From G020353115 sp964389685 (GTDB taxonomy: Bacteria; Bacteroidota; Bacteroidia; Bacteroidales; VadinHA17), in the NCBI GenBank assembly GCA_964389685.1, contig CAYMFM010000013.1:6738-70737 (forward strand): 64,000 nt of DNA, in the 5' to 3' direction. The first letter of the stretch is position 1, and every line of letters starts with the position of its first letter. Shown here piece by piece: positions 1 to 7,123 of this stretch. Under the pieces are notes generated by a model. The model was not told the DNA's origin and searched no databases. It saw only the letters and a program-made list of their open reading frames with translations. The position numbers were made by a program, and so were the translations under genes.

Positions 1-224
1 GGATGTTCGGGAGCAAGTTTTTCCAGCCAGACTTCAAAATCCTGGTGAAGTCCCGATTCATCATCGTTAATAAAAACACTGGCTGTAATGTGCATGGCAT
101 TGCACAACAGCAATCCTTCCTGTACACCACTCTCAGACAGACACTGCCGGATTTGAGGAGTGATGTTGATCAGTTCACGGCGATTTTTGGTTTCAAACCA
201 GAGTTCTTTGCGGTATGTTTTCAT
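1..224 (-). CDS. YjbQ family protein, 5' part only (cut by window edge)
   Basis: The reverse strand from 224 downward reads MKTYRKELWFETKNRRELIN and continues with a segment containing CNAMHITASVFINDDESGL and the phrase DFEVWLEKLAP. This matches the N-terminal half of the YjbQ/UPF0047 family, small proteins of about 140 residues; some members have weak thiamine-phosphate synthase activity, but the physiological role is unsettled. Only about 74 codons lie in the window and the C-terminus is missing. The ATG at 222-224 is chosen because it gives the canonical family start. A plus-strand open frame over the same bases is only its shadow. Confidence 0.85.
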   Translation of the reverse strand, partial: MKTYRKELWFETKNRRELINITPQIRQCLSESGVQEGLLLCNAMHITASVFINDDESGLHQDFEVWLEKLAPEH

Positions 225-320
225 ATGATTTGGTTTTCAGTTCCATCTTACACCCTTAGTTTTTATCCATTTTGATGAGGTTTAGTTTTGGAGCTTGTTA
301 GAATCCTTTGATAAAATTTC

Positions 321-399
321 GCCCTTTCAGGGCTTATTATGGATACGCTTATGACCACAGGGCGATGCCCTGTGCTATTATATAAAAGCCTTTCAGGCT
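321..399. repeat. Palindromic intergenic repeat cluster (three hairpins)
   Basis: Three short perfect inverted repeats lie in tandem: GCCCT-TTC-AGGGC (321-333), CACAGGGC-GAT-GCCCTGTG (356-374) and AGCCT-TTC-AGGCT (387-399). The first and third share the same TTC loop. None is followed by a clean T tract, so a terminator role is not obvious. The form is that of REP-like intergenic elements, which I recall as common in Bacteroidota; this is inference from structure. Confidence 0.6.
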
Positions 400-474
400 A
401 TTTTACTCTTCTTTTTCAAGATTTAAAGAAATGCTCAACTAACCATAATATGTTAAATAATTCTTCAAATCTCA

Positions 475-2220
475 TTAAACAATCTTTAACGACTTGATAA
501 TTCCATCAATCCGTTCTTCAAGCATCGCATTCACCTTATCAAACTGGTTCTTCTCTTTCAGTTCTTCCTTTATGCTGAAGTAGAACTTAATTTTCGGCTC
601 AGTACCGGAAGGTCGCATCGAGATTTTTGATCCATCCTCCAGGATAAACTGCAGGACATTGGATTTTGGAAGTGTTATCTCATACCGGAGGTGGGAGATG
701 AGATCATACGTTTGTTGTTTCAGGTAATCGTGGATAAGCATAACGGGTGAATCGTTAATGGTTTCCGGGGGGTTATTTCTGAAGTTGTCCATGATGTTCC
801 TGATCTCCTCGGCTCCGGCTTTCCCTTTCTTTACAATGTTTATCAGTTGTTCTTTATAGAGCCGGTATTTCACATAAATATCCAGAAGCAATTCATAGAG
901 TGACTTTCCCTGGTCAGCTGCCCATGCTGCGACTTCAGCAATCATGGAACAGGATATTACCGCATCCTTATCACGGACGAATTCTCCGACCATATAACCA
1001 TAGCTCTCTTCACCTCCGGCAATAAAGACCTTTTTTCCTTCGTGTTTTTTGATAAGATCTGCAATGTATTTGAATCCGGTTAATACATCAAAATGATCTA
1101 CCTTGAAGTCTTCGGCAATTTCATTCAGAAGATCGGTTGTAACAATGGTTTTGACGATATATTCTCTGCCGGTTAGTTTTCCTTTTGCCGACCATTGCGA
1201 TAGCAGGTAATGGATCAGCAAGGTTGCCGTCTGGTTTCCATTCAGGAGGATGAACTCGCCATCCGGTTTTCTAACAGCAATTCCAACCCGATCTGCATCC
1301 GGATCGGTACCCATAACCAGATCAGCATTCACACTTTTTGCTTTTTCGATTGCCATGGAAAGTGCTGCCGATTCTTCCGGATTTGGTGATTTTACGGTGG
1401 GGAAGTTCCCGTCCGGAATATCCTGTTCGGGAACATGATAAATGTTTTTGAATCCGAATTCATTCAGCGATGCGGGAACCAGTTTCACTCCTGTTCCATG
1501 GATTGGTGTGTAGACGATCTTCAGGTCGCTGTTTCTTTCAATGATCTCCGGCGAGAGAGAAAGTGTCTTTACTTTTTCAAGGTAGAGTTTATCAAACGCT
1601 TCACCAATAATTTCAATGTTTTTCTTCGGGCCATCGAATTTTACCTCGTCAATTGACTTAATTTTCTGGACTTCGTCTATGATATTTTTATCATGTGGAC
1701 TAATAATTTGTCCTCCGTCGTCCCAGTAGGCTTTGAACCCATTGTATTCTTTCGGATTGTGTGAAGCGGTAATCACGATCCCGCTCTGGCAGTGAAAATA
1801 CCGGATTGCAAAAGAGAGTTCCGGCGTAGGGCGAAGGGATTCAAACAGGAAAACCTTCATCCCATTGGCTGAAAATATACCGGCAGCTGTTTCTGAAAAG
1901 AGACGGCTATTGTTCCTCGAGTCATGGGCTATAGCTACTTTTATCTGATCGAGTTTGTTGAACTGTGCCATGAGGTAGTTACACAATCCCTGTGTTGCCA
2001 TTCCGACGGTATATATGTTCATCCGGTTTGTGCCAGCTCCCATTATTCCGCGTAATCCTCCCGTTCCAAATTCAAGGTCTTTATAGAATGCTTCGATCAA
2101 TTCGGTTTCATCCTCTTCAAGCATGTATTTCACCTGTTTTCTTGTCTCTTCATCGTAACTTTCGGAGAGCCAGGTCCGGGCTCTCTCCTGTACAGTTTCG
2201 TTCAGATTATTCTGTTTCAT
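475..2220 (-). CDS. pgm: Phosphoglucomutase / phosphomannomutase
   Basis: A 581-residue alpha-D-phosphohexomutase that interconverts hexose 6-phosphate and 1-phosphate in the cytosol. The phosphoserine loop TASHNP lies at residues 151-156 (Ser153), preceded by the N-terminal FGTGGLRG segment. The metal-binding DPDADR loop, the sugar-binding GGEESYG and the phosphate-binding RPSGTEPKIKF follow in the expected order. Length fits the larger bacterial PGM/PMM subfamily. It is the last gene of the minus-strand nucleotide-sugar operon, 7 bp after rmlD, where it could supply glucose 1-phosphate to RmlA. Glucose versus mannose preference cannot be read from the sequence. Confidence 0.93.
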   Translation of the reverse strand: MKQNNLNETVQERARTWLSESYDEETRKQVKYMLEEDETELIEAFYKDLEFGTGGLRGIMGAGTNRMNIYTVGMATQGLCNYLMAQFNKLDQIKVAIAHDSRNNSRLFSETAAGIFSANGMKVFLFESLRPTPELSFAIRYFHCQSGIVITASHNPKEYNGFKAYWDDGGQIISPHDKNIIDEVQKIKSIDEVKFDGPKKNIEIIGEAFDKLYLEKVKTLSLSPEIIERNSDLKIVYTPIHGTGVKLVPASLNEFGFKNIYHVPEQDIPDGNFPTVKSPNPEESAALSMAIEKAKSVNADLVMGTDPDADRVGIAVRKPDGEFILLNGNQTATLLIHYLLSQWSAKGKLTGREYIVKTIVTTDLLNEIAEDFKVDHFDVLTGFKYIADLIKKHEGKKVFIAGGEESYGYMVGEFVRDKDAVISCSMIAEVAAWAADQGKSLYELLLDIYVKYRLYKEQLINIVKKGKAGAEEIRNIMDNFRNNPPETINDSPVMLIHDYLKQQTYDLISHLRYEITLPKSNVLQFILEDGSKISMRPSGTEPKIKFYFSIKEELKEKNQFDKVNAMLEERIDGIIKSLKIV

Positions 2221-2227
2221 GGAGTGG

Positions 2228-3100
2228 TTATTTTTGTTGAATTTTTTGCATACAGATCGACAAACTCTCCGGCCATTCGGGTATTCTGATCTTGTATTGT
2301 GATTTGATTTTCTCTTTGTTCAAAATGCTGTAAGCCGGACGTGGTGCAGGCAGTGGATATTCATCGGTTTTGATTGGAAGAACCTCACATCTGCTGCGGT
2401 TTTTCTTGACAATTGCCAGGGCCAGTTCATACCAGCTGCAGGATCCTTCATTCGAGTAGTGGTACATTCCCGGTTGCCAGGAACAGGTACCGGCAGAAAT
2501 GGCTGAAATAATGGTAAGAATTGAATGGGCAAGGTCGTGTGCATAGGTCGGTGATCCCACCTGATCGGTTATAACGCTGATGGATTTTTTCTGATGACTG
2601 AGTGCGTTAATCTTTTTTACAAAATTGCTACCAAAGGAGGAGTATAGCCAGGAGGTTCGGATGACCATGTTATCTGCATATTGCAGTACATGTTTCTCTC
2701 CGGCAAGTTTTGATTTCCCGTATATTGATAAAGGATTTGGCACATCCTCTTCCTGGTAAGGACTGCCTTTCATACCATCAAAGACATAATCAGTTGAGAT
2801 ATGGATCAGCCGGCAGGAATGGCTATCTGCCAGCTTAGCCAGGTATTCGGGTCCTGTAGCGTTAATAAGGTATGCGGATTCAGGATCCTCTTCAGCCCGG
2901 TCTACTTGAGTGTAGCTTGCACAATTGATTATATATTGGATCGGATGCTCCTGAAAAAAGATGGAGAGTGTCTCGAAATCGGTAATATCAAGGGTGTCGA
3001 CATCATGAAAAAGGAATGCAAAACCGGGAAAATGGTGTGCGATATCTTTGATTTCACTTCCCAATTGACCATATGAACCGGTAACCAGAACTGTCAACAT
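2228..3100 (-). CDS. rfbD: dTDP-4-dehydrorhamnose reductase
   Basis: A 290-residue short-chain dehydrogenase of the RmlD type, catalysing the last NADPH-dependent step of dTDP-L-rhamnose synthesis. The dinucleotide-binding GSYGQLG lies at residues 8-14, the STDYVFDG signature at 102-109, and the catalytic YGKSK (Tyr127, Lys131) follows. RmlC lies upstream and phosphoglucomutase downstream on the same strand, consistent with one operon. Length and motif order are normal for the family. Confidence 0.94.
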   Translation of the reverse strand: MLTVLVTGSYGQLGSEIKDIAHHFPGFAFLFHDVDTLDITDFETLSIFFQEHPIQYIINCASYTQVDRAEEDPESAYLINATGPEYLAKLADSHSCRLIHISTDYVFDGMKGSPYQEEDVPNPLSIYGKSKLAGEKHVLQYADNMVIRTSWLYSSFGSNFVKKINALSHQKKSISVITDQVGSPTYAHDLAHSILTIISAISAGTCSWQPGMYHYSNEGSCSWYELALAIVKKNRSRCEVLPIKTDEYPLPAPRPAYSILNKEKIKSQYKIRIPEWPESLSICMQKIQQK

Positions 3101-3132
3101 AAATAGAGTACAGGTTTTATTGAGGATTCAAT

Positions 3133-3696
3133 TTATTCTTCTCCATAGGTAAAATTCATTTCTGCTTTGGCAAAGGTCGGGTGAGCCCGGTCTTTAGCTG
3201 AAATGATTGCCATGGATGTATCCAATCCCCAGTCGATATTCAGAAAGGGATCATTGTAAATAATTCCCCGTTCAGCTTCCGGATTGTAGTAGGTATCGCA
3301 TTTATATAATACAACGGCATGCTCACTCAATACTGCGAATCCATGGGCGAAACCGGGGGGTACCAGGAGTTGCTTCTTATTTTTTCCACTCAGGAGCATA
3401 CCCAGCCATTTTCCATACCCCGGAGAGTTTTTTCGAAGATCAACGGCAACATCCATGATCTCTCCTTCCACAACACGGATGAGTTTTGCCTGGGCGAATG
3501 GAGCAAGCTGATAATGCAGCCCCCTGAGCACTCCTTTACAGGATCTGGATTCGTTATCCTGAACGAACAGGAGATCCAGGTTCTGACCCTGAAACTCCTT
3601 CCTGTTAAAACTTTCAAAGAAGTAGCCTCTTTCGTCTTCAAATACGTTTGGCTCCAGGACGAGCAGTTGCGGTATATCGGTTTCGATGATTTTCAT
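3133..3696 (-). CDS. rfbC: dTDP-4-dehydrorhamnose 3,5-epimerase
   Basis: A cupin-fold epimerase of 187 residues that inverts C3 and C5 of dTDP-4-keto-6-deoxyglucose. The conserved LRGLHYQ (catalytic His61), the PPGFAHGF strand and the ring-packing YKCDTYY (Tyr131 region) are present. I place the start at the ATG at 3694-3696 (MKIIETDIPQ) because it begins one base after the rmlA stop and matches the family N-terminus. A longer frame from 3738 would run into rmlA and adds an unrelated sequence. It lies between rmlA and rmlD, 32 bp before rmlD. Confidence 0.93.
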   Translation of the reverse strand: MKIIETDIPQLLVLEPNVFEDERGYFFESFNRKEFQGQNLDLLFVQDNESRSCKGVLRGLHYQLAPFAQAKLIRVVEGEIMDVAVDLRKNSPGYGKWLGMLLSGKNKKQLLVPPGFAHGFAVLSEHAVVLYKCDTYYNPEAERGIIYNDPFLNIDWGLDTSMAIISAKDRAHPTFAKAEMNFTYGEE

Positions 3697-3697
3697 C

Positions 3698-4591
3698 TTA
3701 ATCTCTCTTATCCCAGGTTTTGATGTTTTCTCTGGCAAGCTTTTGCAGGTATTTTCCGTAAAGACTATTCTTGTACGGTTCTGCCAGTTTCAGCAATTGT
3801 TTTTCATTGATATAGCCTCTTTTATAAGCTATTTCTTCGATACAGGAGGCTTTAAGTCCCTGTCTTTGTTCGAGGGTAGCGATGAAATTCGATGCCTGGA
3901 GAAGGCTTTCGTAGGTTCCTGTATCGAGCCATGCCATCCCCCGTCCCATGATCCTGACCTGAAGCCTTCCTTCTTCAAGATAGAGTTTGTTAAGATCGGT
4001 TATTTCCAGTTCGCCACGGGCAGAGGGGGTTAGGGATTTTGCTTTTTCAACTACATCGTTGCTGTAGAAATATAGTCCGGTAACGGCGTAATTGGATTTT
4101 GGCTTTACCGGTTTTTCCTCAATAGTGATCGCTTTCCCTGCTTCGTTAAACTCAACCACTCCATACCGTTGTGGGTCATTTACATAATACCCAAACACAA
4201 TGGCACCGTCTTTCAATTCTGCCGTTTCAAGAAGGATGTTTCCAAATCCATGCCCGAAAAAGATATTATCTCCCAGGATCAGACAGACATTTTCGTTCCC
4301 GATGAAATTTTCTCCGATAAGAAAAGCCTGTGCCAGTCCTTCCGGAGCGGATTGAACGGCATATTCGATCGTCAAACCAATCTGATTTCCCGAGCCAAAC
4401 AGATCTTTATAGAGGTGAATATCCTGCGGTGTGGAGATGATCAATATTTCCCTTATTCCGGCAAGCATTAAGACCGATAACGGGTAATAGATCATCGGTT
4501 TATCATAAACCGGGATGATCTGTTTTGATATGCTTTTCGTTATCGGATACAAACGGGTACCTGTACCTCCGGCTAAAATAATTCCTCTCAT
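3698..4591 (-). CDS. rfbA: Glucose-1-phosphate thymidylyltransferase
   Basis: A 297-residue nucleotidyltransferase that makes dTDP-glucose from glucose 1-phosphate and dTTP, the entry step to dTDP-rhamnose. The N-terminal LAGGTGTRLYP nucleotide loop, the YAVQSAPEGLAQAF segment, the metal-site LGDN and the EEKP motif are all in place. The start ATG overlaps the stop of the upstream decarboxylase as ATGA (4588-4591), so the two are probably translationally coupled. Length is typical. Confidence 0.95.
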   Translation of the reverse strand: MRGIILAGGTGTRLYPITKSISKQIIPVYDKPMIYYPLSVLMLAGIREILIISTPQDIHLYKDLFGSGNQIGLTIEYAVQSAPEGLAQAFLIGENFIGNENVCLILGDNIFFGHGFGNILLETAELKDGAIVFGYYVNDPQRYGVVEFNEAGKAITIEEKPVKPKSNYAVTGLYFYSNDVVEKAKSLTPSARGELEITDLNKLYLEEGRLQVRIMGRGMAWLDTGTYESLLQASNFIATLEQRQGLKASCIEEIAYKRGYINEKQLLKLAEPYKNSLYGKYLQKLARENIKTWDKRD

Positions 4592-5526
4592 ATTTCCAGT
4601 ATTTTTTTAAAATAGTCAATGGTAGCGTGCAATCCTTCTTCCAGGCCGACCTTTGGAGTCCAGTCCAATTTCTGTCGGGCAAGGTTTATATCCGGCTTTC
4701 GTTGCATCGGATCATCTTCGGGGAGGGGATGAAATGCGATACTCGATTTCGAACGGGTCAAACCCAGGATCAGGTTTGCCAGGTCCAGGATGCTTATTTC
4801 CTGCGGATTTCCCAGGTTAACGGGTCCGGTCAGATCATCGGATGCATTCATTAACCGGATCAATCCTTCTATCAGATCGTCTACGTACTGAAAACTCCTG
4901 GTCTGGCTGCCATCACCAAATATGGATATCTCCTCACCCTTCAGTGCCTGAACGATAAAATTAGAGATCACCCGCCCGTCACTGGGATCCATTCTTGGAC
5001 CATAGGTGTTAAAGATCCTGGCGATGCGTATGTTTGTTTTATTCTGTGTGTGGTAATTTACAAAAATGGTTTCTGCACACCGTTTTCCTTCGTCATAGCA
5101 GGAGCGTGCACCAATGGGATTGACATTACCCCAGTATGTTTCTGGCTGGGGATGAATCTCCGGGTCACCGTACACCTCACTGGTTGATGCCTGAAGAATT
5201 TTAGCTTTTATTCGCCTTGCCAGGCCGAGCATATTAATGGCTCCCATCACGGATGTTTTGATTGTTTTTATGGGGTTGATCTGGTAGTTGAGGGGAGAGG
5301 CGGGGCAGGCCAGATTATAGATCTCGTCCACTTCCGCGTAAAACGGAACCGTTACGTCATGCCGGATAAGTTCAAAATAGGGATGATTGATGAGGTGTAG
5401 CACATTGGACCGAAATCCGGTAAAATAGTTATCGAGTGAGATCACTTCGTGACCGTCATTGAGTAATCGTTCACAAAGGTGTGACCCGATAAATCCTGCT
5501 CCTCCGGTAACTAAAATTCTTTTCAT
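4588..5526 (-). CDS. UDP-glucuronate decarboxylase (UDP-xylose synthase type)
   Basis: A 312-residue extended short-chain dehydrogenase. The Rossmann motif TGGAGFIGSH lies at residues 7-16 and the catalytic YDEGK at Tyr144/Lys148. The stretches YNLACPASP, YWGNVNPIG and GPRMDPSDGRVISNF are typical of UDP-xylose synthases rather than RmlB dTDP-glucose dehydratase. It would convert UDP-glucuronate, made by the neighbouring Ugd, to UDP-xylose using bound NAD. I chose the ATG at 5524-5526; the longer frame begins with TTG at 5541 and adds five residues before the conserved N-terminus. A UDP-4-keto-pentose product is a less likely alternative. Confidence 0.85.
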   Translation of the reverse strand: MKRILVTGGAGFIGSHLCERLLNDGHEVISLDNYFTGFRSNVLHLINHPYFELIRHDVTVPFYAEVDEIYNLACPASPLNYQINPIKTIKTSVMGAINMLGLARRIKAKILQASTSEVYGDPEIHPQPETYWGNVNPIGARSCYDEGKRCAETIFVNYHTQNKTNIRIARIFNTYGPRMDPSDGRVISNFIVQALKGEEISIFGDGSQTRSFQYVDDLIEGLIRLMNASDDLTGPVNLGNPQEISILDLANLILGLTRSKSSIAFHPLPEDDPMQRKPDINLARQKLDWTPKVGLEEGLHATIDYFKKILEI

Positions 5527-5591
5527 GCGGTAATCAATCAAATAGAAATAAAGCTACATAAAATTATCATATAAATAGCTGTTAACCAGGA

Positions 5592-6908
5592 TCAGGAACG
5601 CCCGATGCCATAATAGGTAAAACCCAGATCACGAAGTTCAACGGGATCATAAATGTTCCTGCCATCGAATATTACTTTTTCGTTCAATAGCTTACCAATA
5701 ACTTTTAAATTGGGCATCCTGAATTCGGGCCATTCGGTAATCAGGATCAGACCATCGGCATCCACCAGGGCTTCGTATGGTTCGTTAACATACTCAATGG
5801 AAGATCCGAATCTTTTTTTTGCTTCTTGCATGGCCGCAGGATCATAGGCTTTGATAGAAGCTCCCCTGTCCAGTAGTTTATTAATGATTTCCAGCGACGG
5901 AGCCTCTCTCATGTCATCCGTATGCGGTTTGAATGATAATCCCCATACACCAAAATGTTTATTACGCAGTTCCTCTCCGAAATGTGAAAGGATCTTTTCG
6001 ACCAGCACTGATTTTTGCCGGGTATTGACCCGTTCAACTGCTTTCATGATTTCCAGTGAATAGTGGTAGTCGTCTCCTGTCTTGATCAATGCCTTAACAT
6101 CTTTCGGGAAGCAGGACCCTCCATACCCCACACCGGGATAGATGAATTTGTTTCCAATTCTTGAATCGCTCCCGATCCCTTTTCTTACCATGGTAATGTC
6201 TGCTCCTAAAATTTCACTTAAATTGGCCAGGTCATTCATGAAGCTGATTTTGGTAGCCAGCATGGCATTGGCAGCGTATTTGGTCAGTTCTGCCGATGGG
6301 ATATCCATGATGAGGATCCGGTCCCTATTGAGAATGAATGGTTTGAAGAGCTTCTTTATAATCCCTTCGGCCTTTTCCGAATCGAGTCCTATAATAATCC
6401 TGTCGGGTTTCAGGAAATCGTTTATTGCATCCCCTTCTTTTAAAAATTCAGGATTTGAAACAACATCAAAGGGTATTTTTTTGTTTCGTTTCTTCAATTG
6501 CTGATTAACGACCTCTTTAATCCTTTTTGCTGTACCAACCGGTACGGTACTTTTTGTTGCGATAACCAGATATTCATCCATCTGAGATCCAATTTGTGCA
6601 GCAACATCGAGAACGTGTTTAAGATCAGCGGCTCCATCTTCATTTGGTGGAGTACCTACCGCAATAAACACCACGTCACAATCGCTAAGGCTTTCTTTTA
6701 ACCCGGTTGAAAAAACCAGCCGTCCTTTATCCCTGTTTTTCCTGATCATTTCTTCAAGACCTGGTTCAAAAATCGGAATGTGCCCCTTGTTCAATTCGTC
6801 AATTTTCTGTTTATCAATATCAATACAAGTAACATCAATTCCTGTTTCAGCAAAACAGGTACCGGTGACTAAACCAACGTAACCGGTTCCTACGATTGAA
6901 ATTTTCAT
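5592..6908 (-). CDS. ugd: UDP-glucose 6-dehydrogenase
   Basis: A 438-residue enzyme that oxidises UDP-glucose twice with NAD to give UDP-glucuronate. The N-terminal GTGYVGLVTG nucleotide motif, FIAVGTPP, SNPEFLKEG and the catalytic cysteine in GYGGSCFPKD (Cys266) are intact. It is the first gene of the minus-strand nucleotide-sugar operon, and its product is the substrate of the next gene. Upstream (6909-7123) the divergent intergenic region separates it from ribosomal protein S1; I do not see a convincing promoter for this direction. Confidence 0.95.
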   Translation of the reverse strand: MKISIVGTGYVGLVTGTCFAETGIDVTCIDIDKQKIDELNKGHIPIFEPGLEEMIRKNRDKGRLVFSTGLKESLSDCDVVFIAVGTPPNEDGAADLKHVLDVAAQIGSQMDEYLVIATKSTVPVGTAKRIKEVVNQQLKKRNKKIPFDVVSNPEFLKEGDAINDFLKPDRIIIGLDSEKAEGIIKKLFKPFILNRDRILIMDIPSAELTKYAANAMLATKISFMNDLANLSEILGADITMVRKGIGSDSRIGNKFIYPGVGYGGSCFPKDVKALIKTGDDYHYSLEIMKAVERVNTRQKSVLVEKILSHFGEELRNKHFGVWGLSFKPHTDDMREAPSLEIINKLLDRGASIKAYDPAAMQEAKKRFGSSIEYVNEPYEALVDADGLILITEWPEFRMPNLKVIGKLLNEKVIFDGRNIYDPVELRDLGFTYYGIGRS

Positions 6909-7061
6909 GTTTCTTTTATGGTTTTGATTAAAATGACTGGTATTAAGGTAACCAGGATAACTGAGCTTTGCATTATTTTGCCAATAAAGATAGCGTAAAT
7001 GAATTGATATAGAAAAAATTATTTTTTTCCGGAGATTCCGTGAATGTATGGAATAAAATCT

Positions 7062-7069
7062 TAATTTTG
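7062..7069 (+). promoter_or_regulatory. Candidate -7 box for ribosomal protein S1 gene
   Basis: TAATTTTG matches the Bacteroidota -7 consensus TANNTTTG and lies 54 bases before the rpsA start. I see no clear TTG at the expected -33 spacing, so this is a partial match only. Confidence 0.45.
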
Positions 7070-7123
7070 CACCTCGAATTAAACTATAGGATAATGTCTA
7101 ACTTATTAACTATTAATTATTAA

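Noticed and set aside
4588..5526. Reading this gene as rmlB
   Set aside because: The ACPASP, NPIG and DPSDGRVISNF segments fit UDP-glucuronate decarboxylase, and its neighbour is ugd.
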